Shown: positions 1 to 9,123 of the stretch, in pieces | Position numbering within the stretch: the stretch's first letter is position 1 | How the letters are laid out: every line of letters begins with the position of its first letter | Origin: Bordetella parapertussis | Lineage (GTDB): Bacteria; Pseudomonadota; Gammaproteobacteria; Burkholderiales; Burkholderiaceae_D | Direction: 5' to 3' | Assembly: GCA_945866125.1 (NCBI GenBank) | Contig: CAMBFZ010000005.1 | Location: 62,001 to 126,000, forward strand | DNA length: 64,000 bases | The notes under the pieces: model-generated | Database searches by the model: none | The model's input: the letters and a program-made list of their open reading frames with translations, nothing else | What the model was told of the DNA's origin: nothing | Translations under genes and position numbers: made by a program

Positions 1-438
1 CACGGTGCCGTAATGGCACTGACTTTCGCTGACGAAGCTATCATCGTCACCAACCCTGAGGTCTCCTCGGTGCGTGACTCGGATCGCATACTCGGCATCA
101 TTCAGGCAAAATCACGGCGCGCGCAGCATGGTGCCGAGCCGGTCAAGGAACATCTTCTCATCACACGCTACGCACCCAAGCGAGTCGACTCTGGCGAGAT
201 GCTCTCGCACGAAGACGTGCAAGAAATTTTACGCATCCCACTGTTGGGCATCATTCCTGAATCCGAATCCGTACTCCATGCGTCCAACCAGGGCAACCCG
301 GCCATCCATCTCGAAGGCAGCGATGTCTCTGAGGCTTACAAGGATGTCGTAGGACGTTTTATTGGTGAAGATTTGCCGCTGCGCTTTGCGACGTATGAAA
401 AGCCAGGCATTCTTTCGCGTCTTTTTAAAGGAAAGTGA
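1..438 (+). CDS. minD: Septum site-determining protein MinD (5'-truncated)
   Basis: Membrane-associated ATPase that, with MinC and MinE, places the division septum at mid-cell. Only the last 145 residues are present; the reading frame is open from base 1, so the start and the Walker A motif lie outside the window. The visible part reads like the MinD C-terminal half: FADEAIIVTNPEVSSVRDSD, then KEHLLITRY and PLLGIIPES. It ends in a short basic amphipathic tail (ILSRLFKGK), the family's membrane-targeting sequence. minE follows after one base, the usual minC-minD-minE order, so translation is probably coupled. Confidence 0.97.
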   Translation, partial: HGAVMALTFADEAIIVTNPEVSSVRDSDRILGIIQAKSRRAQHGAEPVKEHLLITRYAPKRVDSGEMLSHEDVQEILRIPLLGIIPESESVLHASNQGNPAIHLEGSDVSEAYKDVVGRFIGEDLPLRFATYEKPGILSRLFKGK

Positions 439-439
439 A

Positions 440-703
440 ATGGCCCTGCTCTCTTTTCTGTTTGACAGCAAGCCCAAGTCAGCGAGTGCCGCTAAAGAAA
501 GGCTACAGATCATCATCGCTCGTGAGCGCAATCTCGCCAACGGACCGGATTTCATGCCGGCGCTGCATCGAGAATTAATTGCCGTGATTTCGAAATACAC
601 CCGCGTCAATCCGGACGATATCAAAATCTCACTCGACAAACAGGGCAACCTCGAAGTCCTTGATGTCAACGTGATCTTGCCGGATGCAGGCGCCACACGC
701 TGA
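440..703 (+). CDS. minE: Cell division topological specificity factor MinE
   Basis: MinE stimulates MinD ATPase and drives its pole-to-pole oscillation. The 87-residue product has the usual family length. An N-terminal MinD-binding segment (MALLSFLFDSKPKSASAAKE) is followed by the topological specificity domain ending in DVNVILPD. The start was chosen because an AAGG-type ribosome binding site lies within the end of minD and the minD stop is one base away. Its last 20 bases overlap the next gene in another frame. Identity is clear from sequence and from position after minD. Confidence 0.97.
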   Translation: MALLSFLFDSKPKSASAAKERLQIIIARERNLANGPDFMPALHRELIAVISKYTRVNPDDIKISLDKQGNLEVLDVNVILPDAGATR

Positions 704-1529
704 TAAGACCGGTCGTTCCATCCTGCTGCATGGCATAGACTTCACCTCTGCGCCGCGCAGCAGAAAAGGCATCACAATCGCGTCTGGTTATTTGGATGGG
801 GACAGCTTTCATCTTGACGCACTTACCACGCTGACCGATTTTGCTGCGTTTTCAGACTGGCTTAGTCAGCCTGGTCCTTGGCTGGGCGCGTTTGATTTTC
901 CCTTTTCATTTCCGCGCGACCTGATTATTCAATTAAGTTGGCCGCAGCAGTGGGATGCAATGATCACGCACATTGCTAGTTTGTCGCGCGCACATTTGCG
1001 CGAGCAATTCAAAGCGGTGTGTGATGCACGTCCTGTCGGCAGCAAGTTTCTCCATCGCGCAACCGACTTATCGGCGGGGTCTTCTTCATCAATGAAATGG
1101 GTCAACCCACCGGTGGCATACATGCTGCATGCCGGCGCGCCGTTGTTGCTCGACGCGGGTGTTTCTGTCCATGGGATGCATCAGGGTGACCCAAGCCGCA
1201 TCGCCGTCGAGGCGTATCCCGGTATGGTTGCCCGCTCCATTACCAGGGCGTCGTATAAAAATGATGCGCGGGCGATGCAAACGCCAGAGCGCCACGCAGC
1301 GCGGGCCACCATCCTCGACGCCGTCGAGTCAGGAGCGTATCCGCTTCAAATTCGGCTCAAAACCGGCAGCCACCGAGAAGCGCTGTTGCAAGATGGCAGC
1401 GGCGACCTGCTCGACGCAGCGCTATGCGCCTTACTAGCAGGCTGGGCCTGGCAGCGGCGCGAACACGACTTCGGCTTACCGCGGCAGGGATTTGATCCGC
1501 TCGAAGGATGGATCGTCGGCGCCGCCTAA
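684..1529 (+). CDS. DUF429 family protein (predicted RNase H-fold nuclease)
   Basis: A 281-residue soluble protein of the DUF429 family. Family members are predicted from fold to be nucleases, but no reaction is established. Visible hallmarks are GIDFTSAPRS near the N terminus (an acidic first strand as in RNase H folds), GAFDFPFSFP around residue 75 and the late acidic DGSGDLLDAALCALLA stretch. The ATG at 684 lies inside the end of minE; no in-frame ATG occurs before the conserved GIDFTSAP, so this start is accepted. The 3' end shares four bases with the convergent acetoacetyl-CoA synthetase gene. The link to the min genes is probably only positional. Confidence 0.85.
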   Translation: MQAPHADKTGRSILLHGIDFTSAPRSRKGITIASGYLDGDSFHLDALTTLTDFAAFSDWLSQPGPWLGAFDFPFSFPRDLIIQLSWPQQWDAMITHIASLSRAHLREQFKAVCDARPVGSKFLHRATDLSAGSSSSMKWVNPPVAYMLHAGAPLLLDAGVSVHGMHQGDPSRIAVEAYPGMVARSITRASYKNDARAMQTPERHAARATILDAVESGAYPLQIRLKTGSHREALLQDGSGDLLDAALCALLAGWAWQRREHDFGLPRQGFDPLEGWIVGAA

Positions 1530-3511
1530 CCGCGCCGAGGGCTTGTTGCAAACGCGGCATAAAATGCCAGCGCGCCGGGGTTACTCATTGCATCCGGATT
1601 GGCAATTTTTTCCAGGGGCATGCCGAGTAAAAGTTTTTTAATCGGCAGCTCCATTTTTTTGCCTGTCAAGGTGCGCGGAATTTCAGCCACTGCAACTACC
1701 TCATTGGGTATATGGCGCGCCGATAGCTCGGTACGAATCTTGTCGCGAATGCGTTGCTCTAATGTCGCGTCAAGTGTAACGCCTTCGCGCAGCACCACGA
1801 ATAGCGGCATGTAAGATTCACGGCCAAGATATTCAAGATCTACCACCATGCTATCCAATACCTCGGGAAAGTCTTCGACAACCCGATAGATCTCTGCTGT
1901 GCCCATCCGAATGCCATAGCGGTTAATCGTGGCGTCCGAGCGACCGTAAATAATCGCACCACCACGCTCAGTAATCCGGATCCAGTCACCATGCCGCCAT
2001 AGACCCGGGTATTGATCAAAATAGCTATCGAGATAACGTAAATTACCTGGGTCATTCCAGAAATAAAGCGGCATCGATGGCATCGGTATCGTAATAACCA
2101 ATTCACCAACCTCACCAATCAGCGACTTGCCAGCCTCATCGAGCGCATGTGCCGCCACGCCTAAAGAACGACACTGCATCTCTCCCGCATAAATCGGCAA
2201 GATCGGACACGCGCCGACAAATGTCGCCGCCGTATCGGTGCCGCCACTGATCGACGCGAGCATGATGTCGGTGCCCACGTGCTGATAAATCCAGTGATAC
2301 GCATCGGAAGTTAAGGGTGAACCGGTTGAACCAACTGCGCGCAAGCCCTGCAGATCCGCGATCTCAGCGGGCTCAATACCGGCCTTCATGCAGTTGGTAA
2401 AAAATGCGGCACCGGCGCCAAAAAAACTGATCCGCTCTTCACCAACAAAACGCCACAGCAGACCAAGATCCGGATAGCCGGGATTGCCATCATAAAGACA
2501 GATTGTGGCACCTACCATCAGCCCAGTTACCTGGGCATTCCACATCACCCAGCCAGTAGTAGAAAACCATAAAAACCGATCGCTCTCGCCTAAATCGAGA
2601 TGCAAGGCATGACCTTTTACGGTCTCTACCAGCGCGCCGCCATGGCCGTGCACGATGGGCTTGGGCATGCCGGTGGTACCCGATGAGTACAGGATCCAGA
2701 GCGGATGGTTGAAGGGCAGCTGCTCAAAACGCATGGTCTGCGCCTGCGCGGCCGAGTGGGTGAGCAAATCAGCCCAAGATATAGCACCAGCTAAACGTGC
2801 GTGCGGATCAAGGTAGGGCAATAGCACGGTGTGTTCCAGCGTCGTGAGCTCGGTGCGCATGGTCTCGACCACCGCGAGGCGATCAAAATCTTTACCGCCA
2901 TAGCGATAACCATCTACCGCCAGCAACACCTTAGGATCAATTTGTCTGAAGCGGTCAAGCACACTCGCACTACCCATATCGGGCGAACAGGATGACCAGA
3001 TTGCACCAATGCTGGCGCATGCATAAAACGCCACCACGGTTTCGGGGATATTGGGTAAATAGGCCACGACACGGTCACCGGGGCCAACGCCGAGCGCACG
3101 CAATGTATTGGCAACGGCCGTGATCTGCGCACGCAAGGCGCCCCATGAAATCTCAACCGGCGCGCGCACTTCGGAGCGAGCAATGATGGCAGGCTTGCTT
3201 GCGCTACTTTGATCGGTGTTGAAGCGAAATATCTGCTCGGCGAAATTGAGGTGCGAACCCTCAAACCACACCGCGCCCGGCATTACGCGTTCGGCCAGAA
3301 CCCTAGTGTAAGGCGTCGCACTCTTGATGTCAAAATACTGCCAGATCGTTTCCCAAAAATCTTCGACGTTGTCGGTAGACCATTGCCACAAGCTCTGATA
3401 ATCAGAAAAATGCAAGCCGCGTTTAGCCAGCCATTGCATGTAGTCATGCAGCCTCGTGCCGGCAATGCGTGCTGCGTCCGGCGTCCACAAACGTGGATGT
3501 TCGTCTGCCAT
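1526..3511 (-). CDS. aacS: Acetoacetyl-CoA synthetase
   Basis: Converts acetoacetate, CoA and ATP to acetoacetyl-CoA, AMP and PPi, linking ketone bodies or polyhydroxybutyrate breakdown to central metabolism. The 661-residue protein has the N-terminal extension typical of AacS (LWTPDAARIAGTRLHDYMQW), the ANL-superfamily phosphate loop ILYSSGTTGMPKP near residue 270, an ISGGTDTA motif in the A5 region, a YGRSDATINRYGIRMG hinge and a C-terminal LTGKKMELPIKK with the catalytic lysine. The start at 3511 is preferred over an upstream ATG because CAGGAGACAGG lies just before it and the family N terminus begins there. It stands alone, convergent with the DUF429 gene. Confidence 0.93.
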   Translation of the reverse strand: MADEHPRLWTPDAARIAGTRLHDYMQWLAKRGLHFSDYQSLWQWSTDNVEDFWETIWQYFDIKSATPYTRVLAERVMPGAVWFEGSHLNFAEQIFRFNTDQSSASKPAIIARSEVRAPVEISWGALRAQITAVANTLRALGVGPGDRVVAYLPNIPETVVAFYACASIGAIWSSCSPDMGSASVLDRFRQIDPKVLLAVDGYRYGGKDFDRLAVVETMRTELTTLEHTVLLPYLDPHARLAGAISWADLLTHSAAQAQTMRFEQLPFNHPLWILYSSGTTGMPKPIVHGHGGALVETVKGHALHLDLGESDRFLWFSTTGWVMWNAQVTGLMVGATICLYDGNPGYPDLGLLWRFVGEERISFFGAGAAFFTNCMKAGIEPAEIADLQGLRAVGSTGSPLTSDAYHWIYQHVGTDIMLASISGGTDTAATFVGACPILPIYAGEMQCRSLGVAAHALDEAGKSLIGEVGELVITIPMPSMPLYFWNDPGNLRYLDSYFDQYPGLWRHGDWIRITERGGAIIYGRSDATINRYGIRMGTAEIYRVVEDFPEVLDSMVVDLEYLGRESYMPLFVVLREGVTLDATLEQRIRDKIRTELSARHIPNEVVAVAEIPRTLTGKKMELPIKKLLLGMPLEKIANPDAMSNPGALAFYAAFATSPRRG

Positions 3512-3600
3512 TCCTGTCTCCTGTTTTTTTGCTAGTGGCCAGCGGGCATGATAATGCAAACCGCCGGCCGAGACCGGGAAGCAGACGAAGAACCGTTTTA

Positions 3601-4725
3601 TTAGTGCAGTATGGCCCCCGCCTCAGCAGACCCACTGAGCGTTTCCCGTACCGGCAGGCCACGCTCGATAAACTGCTTCATGCGTAGCAAATCTTCGTCG
3701 AGTGTGCATTGCGGATCTTCCCCGAGCAGCACCGCCACCTGCTCGTCGCTGCTGCCCGCAGGTGGACTCCAAGTTAATTTTACTGTCACACGTGTGCCCA
3801 TTTCAGCTGGCGTCAGCAACACTGTTCCGTGATGCATGACGCGGGCATCGGACTCGCTTTGCCAAGCCAATTTGGCAGGCCGCTCTGACACTGTCAGTAA
3901 AGAATTCCATTCCACCTCGGCCCCACCATGCCCTTGCATAATCCAGTGCGACCGATTGTGCCCAAGGTCGCGCACCTCGACGACGTGCGACAGAAAATAG
4001 GGGAAATTTTCATAGCGACTCCAGATATCAAATACCGCCTCCGGTGTCGCGCTGATCTCGATTGTTTTTTCGATTTCAACAGCCTGTCCTGCAATTGGCG
4101 CAGCAAGTCGGCGGCTGCGCTTGCCGGTGCCACCTGCGAGCAGCCCTAATCCAGCCGCACCGAGCAAGCCAAGCGGCGCGCGGCGTGTGATGCCGTACCA
4201 CGCCAATAAGCCCGTCCCCACCGCCCCCGCAACCCACAAGGTATTGCGTCCATTGATCAGGCCGCCGCGCGCGCGCGTGTGCGACGCATGCCGCACTGCC
4301 TCCACACCGGGAATAGCTGCCACTAATTGTGCAAGTCGATCCTGTTCATGCGCAGCGACTTGCCCACCCAAGGTCACAATGCCCTCATGCGCGCTCACCT
4401 CGACATCGTGCAAATTCGATATAACTCGACCAAGCCGCGAGCGAACCCGCGCCTGCAGCACATGATCGTCGATAGGCTTGGCCTGACGCGGCGAGAGTAA
4501 ACGCGTCGCACTCGCCTGCAAGCCATTCAAACGGTTGCGGGCGTGGTGCAGAGTCTGCGTCATTGCTTTCGATGTGTGATGGCTGACGCTACTGACTTTG
4601 TCCTGCAACAGTGCACGTCGACGTCGCCCTTGCGAGGGATCGGCGATATACATGGCGAGCGCACCCACAGCTAGCCCTGCCAGCACATTCACGACGGTAT
4701 TGGTTCTGCGAGTTTCATATTCCAC
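3601..4725 (-). CDS. BON-domain / SRPBCC-domain membrane protein
   Basis: A 374-residue two-domain protein of unknown exact role. A hydrophobic segment (about residues 11-28) is followed by a basic stretch, a BON domain (about 84-150, containing VEVSAHEGIVTLGGQV), a second hydrophobic Gly/Leu-rich region (162-200) and a C-terminal SRPBCC/polyketide cyclase-like domain (about 217-345, beginning VEIEKTIEISATPEAVF). BON domains are usually periplasmic and lipid-associated; SRPBCC domains bind hydrophobic ligands. A GTG start is chosen because AAGGAG lies six bases upstream and it overlaps the end of the phosphoribosyltransferase gene by 11 bases, so the two are translationally coupled. A role in envelope stress or lipid handling would be a guess. 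Confidence 0.8.
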   Translation of the reverse strand: MEYETRRTNTVVNVLAGLAVGALAMYIADPSQGRRRRALLQDKVSSVSHHTSKAMTQTLHHARNRLNGLQASATRLLSPRQAKPIDDHVLQARVRSRLGRVISNLHDVEVSAHEGIVTLGGQVAAHEQDRLAQLVAAIPGVEAVRHASHTRARGGLINGRNTLWVAGAVGTGLLAWYGITRRAPLGLLGAAGLGLLAGGTGKRSRRLAAPIAGQAVEIEKTIEISATPEAVFDIWSRYENFPYFLSHVVEVRDLGHNRSHWIMQGHGGAEVEWNSLLTVSERPAKLAWQSESDARVMHHGTVLLTPAEMGTRVTVKLTWSPPAGSSDEQVAVLLGEDPQCTLDEDLLRMKQFIERGLPVRETLSGSAEAGAILH

Positions 4726-5434
4726 GATGTTCTCCTTGGGTTCCAGAAGGGGATGAATCAAGATGAAAACGGTTTGATGTTGTCTGCGCCGCATTTGCCA
4801 GCAAGGCAATCACTTCCTCGTCGCTGGTCTGACGGAAGTCTGCGTAGTACTGGCCGACTGCATAAAAGCCGGACGGTACGGCCAGATACACCATCGCATC
4901 AGCGTCATTTTTTATTCTCGACAAAGCGCTTTGCGGTAGCACTGGAACGGCCACCGTGACGTGGCTCGCGTGTGCCGCACGTGCTGCGCGGATGGCTGCC
5001 TGCATGGTGCTCCCGGTGGCGATGCCGTCATCCACCAGAATAACCTGCTGGCCTTCCAGCTGATGCGGCGCGCGACCGCCCCGATAGCGCAACTCACGCC
5101 GTTGCAGCTCGCCGGATTCGCGTGTAATCACGCGGGCGATTTCTTCCTGAGAGACCCGTTCCAGCGCCAGCACGTCTGCGTTAAACACGGTTTGACCACC
5201 GCTGGCAATGGCACCCATTGCGCATTCCTCGTGGTAAGGCAAACCCAGTTTGCGCACCACCAGCACATCAAGCGGCAAATCTAAAGCCTCGGCCAACGCA
5301 GCGCCCACCGGCACGCCACCTCGTGGCAATGCCAGCACAACGGTCTGCGGCTGATGCGCATGCGCCTGCAGCTTTTCAGCCAGCAACTCCCCTGCCGCAT
5401 GCCGGTTTTTAAAAAGGAAATCTTGGTGATCCAT
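4715..5434 (-). CDS. Type I phosphoribosyltransferase family protein
   Basis: A 239-residue protein of the PRTase I fold. The PRPP-binding loop reads VILVDDGIATGSTMQAA (about residues 135-151), preceded by an ALPRGGVPVG motif near residue 36 and KLGLPYHEECAMGAI. Stand-alone proteins of this kind occur widely in proteobacteria, often beside stress genes, and their substrate is generally unknown; nothing here points to a particular base. It is the first gene of a two-gene unit with the BON/SRPBCC protein and is divergent from the secreted nuclease. The C-terminal tail after residue 215 is polar and probably disordered. Confidence 0.85.
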   Translation of the reverse strand: MDHQDFLFKNRHAAGELLAEKLQAHAHQPQTVVLALPRGGVPVGAALAEALDLPLDVLVVRKLGLPYHEECAMGAIASGGQTVFNADVLALERVSQEEIARVITRESGELQRRELRYRGGRAPHQLEGQQVILVDDGIATGSTMQAAIRAARAAHASHVTVAVPVLPQSALSRIKNDADAMVYLAVPSGFYAVGQYYADFRQTSDEEVIALLANAAQTTSNRFHLDSSPSGTQGEHRGI

Positions 5435-5571
5435 CTCTTTTTGACTAGACAGACGACGAAAAGATCAATATTTCTTTACTGCAAGGTTTCTTCAAAGAAT
5501 GTACTCTCGGGGCCTGGAACTTTCGCTCCTTCCGCCCTTCGAATTTGTCTATTTACGCTTAAGCGAACAAG

Positions 5572-6357
5572 ATGAAAAAATACGTTGTTGCCTTGCTGGC
5601 GTTGCTGTTGGTGCAGGTTTTTTGGGCCGGCAGTGCACACGCCCAAACCACCAGCTGTCTGGCGCATTTTGCAGATAAAACAGCGCCAAGCTTCACCCGC
5701 ACAGCGCTGCAAACCAAAACAGTGGGGCTTTGCTACGAAGCCTTTGCGGTGATGCATTCGGGGGTGTCGCGCACGCCGCTTTGGTCGGCTGAGCATCTTA
5801 CGCGCGAGAGTCTGGCGCAAGCACGTGAGATCAAACGGGACAATGCGTTTCATGCTGAGATCACGTTGCCACCGGAAGACCGCGCGCAGCTGGCCGACTA
5901 TGCGCATTCGGGCTTTGATCGTGGTCACATGACGCCGGCCGCCGATATGCCCACTAGTCAGGCGCAGTATGAGAGTTTTTCACTGGCTAATATCGTGCCG
6001 CAAGACCGCGAAAATAATCAGGTTTTATGGTCAGCGATTGAAAGCGCAACCCGTCATCTGGTGCAGCAGCGCGGCGAGCTGTATGTTGTTACGGGACCGG
6101 TTTTTGAAGGCGATAAAATCAATCGTCTTAATGCCCGTGTTTTTGTGCCGACGCACGTTTTCAAGGCAGTCTACGACCCGGTGCAAAAAGAAGCTGCCGC
6201 CTGGCTGGCCCCCAATGATGCGAGCAATGCGTATGAAGTTGTGTCGATTGCAGAATTGGAAAAGCGGATTAACATCAATTTGTTTCCGTCCTTATCCGCA
6301 GCAGTCAAGGCGAAGCCGGCGTCGCTGCCCGAGCCCAGAATCCGCAAACGCAAATAA
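5572..6357 (+). CDS. Secreted DNA/RNA non-specific endonuclease (NUC1/EndoG type)
   Basis: A predicted exported nuclease that cuts DNA and RNA without sequence preference. A Sec signal peptide covers residues 1-24 with a likely cut after AHA. The beta-beta-alpha-metal (His-Me finger) signature DRGHM lies at 116-120, giving His119 as general base. Asn residues for the metal follow in the NNQVLWSAIE segment at about 149-158. The 261-residue length fits the bacterial secreted members. It may serve nucleic acid scavenging or defence against extracellular DNA; the neighbours do not decide this. A small unknown gene follows 22 bases downstream. Confidence 0.92.
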   Translation: MKKYVVALLALLLVQVFWAGSAHAQTTSCLAHFADKTAPSFTRTALQTKTVGLCYEAFAVMHSGVSRTPLWSAEHLTRESLAQAREIKRDNAFHAEITLPPEDRAQLADYAHSGFDRGHMTPAADMPTSQAQYESFSLANIVPQDRENNQVLWSAIESATRHLVQQRGELYVVTGPVFEGDKINRLNARVFVPTHVFKAVYDPVQKEAAAWLAPNDASNAYEVVSIAELEKRININLFPSLSAAVKAKPASLPEPRIRKRK

Positions 6358-6379
6358 CATCCCTAACGAGAGGCTTGTC

Positions 6380-6631
6380 ATGCCGACCCTGCAACCGTTT
6401 CAAAATGAAGCTGACTCGATCACCATTGGCGAGCTTACGGTAGAAAACCGGCTCGATCAGCTAGAACTTTACGGCGCGCTGGCCATTACGCGGGACAAAG
6501 CCGGCTTGCGGCTGGCGCTGGAAATGAAGGCCCTGATCGACGCGACGGTGCAAGCATTGCAAAGTGCCGCAGATTTACCGGAGGCGATGTCGACGCGTCC
6601 AACCGACAGCGTCGACAATCCATTTAAGTAG
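6380..6631 (+). CDS. Small conserved-looking hypothetical protein (83 aa)
   Basis: I do not recognise this family. The 83-residue product is soluble and acidic, with a central ITIGELTVENRLDQLELYG and a predicted helix ending KALIDATVQALQ. An AGAGG ribosome binding site six bases before the ATG at 6380 supports the start. It sits 22 bases after the nuclease gene and probably shares its transcript. There are no cysteines and no signal peptide or membrane segment. The nuclease is exported while this protein appears cytoplasmic, so it could be an internal partner, but nothing in the sequence shows binding. Confidence 0.7.
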   Translation: MPTLQPFQNEADSITIGELTVENRLDQLELYGALAITRDKAGLRLALEMKALIDATVQALQSAADLPEAMSTRPTDSVDNPFK

Positions 6632-6722
6632 CCCCCGGCAGCGTCTGCTTTCCGGCCGTCCACGCGCGCCGCGCAAAGCTGTCATACTGCGGCCTTCCCC
6701 CTGATTGAGAGACCGACGCCCC

Positions 6723-8936
6723 ATGACGTCAGCCCCGCCCAACCTACGTTCGCACCCCTTGTTCCGGCCGGATTTACAGCCTGCGCCTTTCCTGCCCATG
6801 TCACGCGCAGAAATGCAGGCATTGGGCTGGGACAGCTGCGACGTGGTGCTGGTAACCGGCGACGCCTATATCGATCACCCGAGCTTTGGCATGGCACTGG
6901 TTGGCCGCCTGCTCGAAGCCCAGGGCTACCGGGTGGGCATCATTAGCCAGCCAGATTGGCACTCGGCTGAGGCCTTTCGCGCGCTGGGTAAGCCGAATCT
7001 GTATTTCGGCATCACAGCGGGCAACATGGATTCCATGATCAACCGCTACACGTCGGACCGCAAAATCCGTACCGACGACGCGTATACCGCCGGGGGTGAA
7101 CCCAACAAACGTCCGGACCGCGCAGTGACGGTCTACGCGCAACGCGCCCGCGAGGCTTTCCCCAACACCGCCATTATCATCGGCAGCATCGAAGCGAGTC
7201 TGCGACGTATCGCGCATTACGATTACTGGTCTGACACGGTGCGTCGTTCGGTACTGCCAGATTCGAAAGCGGATCTGCTCATTTTCGGTAACGCCGAGCG
7301 CGCACTGGTCAGCCTCACGCACCGTCTGGCAGCGGGCGAGTCGATTAAATCCATCCGCGACTTGCGCGGCACCGCCTTCATGGTGTCCTCTGGCTGGAAG
7401 CCGGCAGAGGACTGGAGCGTGATTGACTCCACCCGCGTCGATACGCCCGGCAAGGTCGAGGTGCATCCGGACCCGTATGAGATGAAGGAAAAAAATCCTG
7501 AAGCCTGTGGCACGGATCAAGCTGAGGCCAAACCGGCTGTGCAGGTAATCAAGCTGATGACGCGCGAAGAGCGCCTTGCCCAGCAAAAGGAAATCCGCGA
7601 AAAAAGCGTAATCCGCCTGCCTTCTTACGAGGCCGTTAAAGCGGACCCAATTACTTATGCGCACGCATCACGCGTCTTTCACGTCGAATCCAATCCAGGG
7701 AACGCGCGTGCGCTGGTTCAGGCCCATGGCGAACGCGATGTCTGGCTCAATCCACCGCCCTTGCCGCTGGCAATGGATGAGATGGATCATGTCTATGACC
7801 TGCCTTATGCCCGCGCACCGCATCCGGCCTATGGCAAAGCAAAAATACCGGCTTGGGACATGATCCGGTTTTCAGTCAATATCATGCGGGGTTGTTTTGG
7901 AGGCTGCACTTTTTGCTCGATTACGGAGCACGAAGGCCGCATCATTCAGAGCCGTTCCGAGCCATCGATTTTGCGCGAGATCGAACTCATCCGCGATAAG
8001 ACAAAAGGATTTGCCGGCACCATTTCAGACTTGGGCGGACCCACAGCGAATATGTATCGGCTCGCCTGCAAGGACAAGAAAGTTGAAGAGTCATGCCGCC
8101 GGCTGTCTTGCGTGTATCCGACCATTTGCTCCAATCTCAATACGGACCACAGCAAACTGATCCAGCTCTACCGGCGCGCACGCGAAATTCCAGGCGTGAA
8201 AAAAATTCTGGTGAGCTCTGGCCTGCGCTACGACCTGGCCGTGCGTTCGCCCGAGTATGTGAAAGAGCTCGTTACGCATCATGTCGGTGGTTTGCTGAAA
8301 ATCGCGCCCGAGCATTCCGAAGAAGGCCCGCTGACGAAGATGATGAAGCCGGGTATGGGCTCGTACTATAAATTCAAAGAGCTGTTCGACAAGTATTCGA
8401 AAGAAGCGGGAAAAGAGCAGTATCTGATTCCGTATTTCATCGCCGCACACCCGGGCACCACCGATGAAGATATGCTCAATCTGGCCCTGTGGTTGAAGCA
8501 AAATGACTTCCGACTAGATAAGGTGCAGACTTTCCTGCCTACTCCGATGGCGATGGCGACGACCATGTACCACACCCGAAAAAATCCGCTGAAAAAAATC
8601 AGCCAGGATTCAGAAACGGTGGACACCCCTCGTTTAGCGAAAATCCGACGCTTGCACAAAGCCTTGCTGCGTTATCACGATCCGGCTAATTGGGAGAGTA
8701 TCCGCGAGGGGTTGCAAAGAATGGGACGCAGCGACCTGATTGGCAGCGGGCCACAGCATCTGGTACCGCGATTCGATAGCCCAGCGGGCAAAAAAATGTC
8801 CTCGGTGGGTTCGGGTGAGACGCCGTCTGTAAATCGACTGGCGAAGAAATTTGGGGCTGCACGACCGCGCCAGGGCGCGGCCGTCGTGCGGACGATGGAG
8901 AAGGGCCTAGCCGGAAAAACCGTACGCAAACGCTAG
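6723..8936 (+). CDS. ygiQ: YgiQ family radical SAM protein
   Basis: A large radical SAM enzyme of uncharacterised reaction. The 737-residue product carries the cluster motif CxxxCxxC as CFGGCTFC at residues 391-398, within a MRGCFGGCTFCSITEHEGR context typical of YgiQ. An N-terminal region resembles the family's UPF0313 domain (GDAYIDHPSFGMALVGRLLE), and the C-terminal tail is basic and disordered. The ATG at 6723 is preferred over an in-frame TTG at 6705; a GAGAGA sequence lies upstream. It is a single gene, followed by a non-coding stretch and the convergent lipoprotein block. Confidence 0.92.
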   Translation: MTSAPPNLRSHPLFRPDLQPAPFLPMSRAEMQALGWDSCDVVLVTGDAYIDHPSFGMALVGRLLEAQGYRVGIISQPDWHSAEAFRALGKPNLYFGITAGNMDSMINRYTSDRKIRTDDAYTAGGEPNKRPDRAVTVYAQRAREAFPNTAIIIGSIEASLRRIAHYDYWSDTVRRSVLPDSKADLLIFGNAERALVSLTHRLAAGESIKSIRDLRGTAFMVSSGWKPAEDWSVIDSTRVDTPGKVEVHPDPYEMKEKNPEACGTDQAEAKPAVQVIKLMTREERLAQQKEIREKSVIRLPSYEAVKADPITYAHASRVFHVESNPGNARALVQAHGERDVWLNPPPLPLAMDEMDHVYDLPYARAPHPAYGKAKIPAWDMIRFSVNIMRGCFGGCTFCSITEHEGRIIQSRSEPSILREIELIRDKTKGFAGTISDLGGPTANMYRLACKDKKVEESCRRLSCVYPTICSNLNTDHSKLIQLYRRAREIPGVKKILVSSGLRYDLAVRSPEYVKELVTHHVGGLLKIAPEHSEEGPLTKMMKPGMGSYYKFKELFDKYSKEAGKEQYLIPYFIAAHPGTTDEDMLNLALWLKQNDFRLDKVQTFLPTPMAMATTMYHTRKNPLKKISQDSETVDTPRLAKIRRLHKALLRYHDPANWESIREGLQRMGRSDLIGSGPQHLVPRFDSPAGKKMSSVGSGETPSVNRLAKKFGAARPRQGAAVVRTMEKGLAGKTVRKR

Positions 8937-9123
8937 CCCTATTGTTAGCAGACCGCCTAGCGCTAAGTAAAAATTTTTCTGTGCCAGAAATATCCTCTAG
9001 CGATCCCGTCAGAGCGGGACACTTAGAATGAATCTCCTCAAAATATTTCTGGACCGAGATGGGTACTCACGCTGAATTTGCAACAAGCAGTTGCCCTGAG
9101 TCCAGTTTAAATATGATCGCTAC
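8937..9123. repeat. Intergenic stretch with nested inverted repeats
   Basis: No gene is visible here. CCAGAAATAT at 8984-8993 is the exact reverse complement of ATATTTCTGG at 9043-9052. Between them a smaller hairpin is formed by TCCCG and CGGGA around 9004-9019. No T-run follows, so it is not a clear intrinsic terminator. It lies between ygiQ and the convergent lipoprotein genes and could end transcription from either side or mark an island edge. Confidence 0.4.

Noticed and set aside
8937..9123. Second copy of the tRNA-Val 3' end as an island attachment site
   Set aside because: I looked for the T-arm and acceptor sequence on the far side of the lipoprotein block and did not find it.
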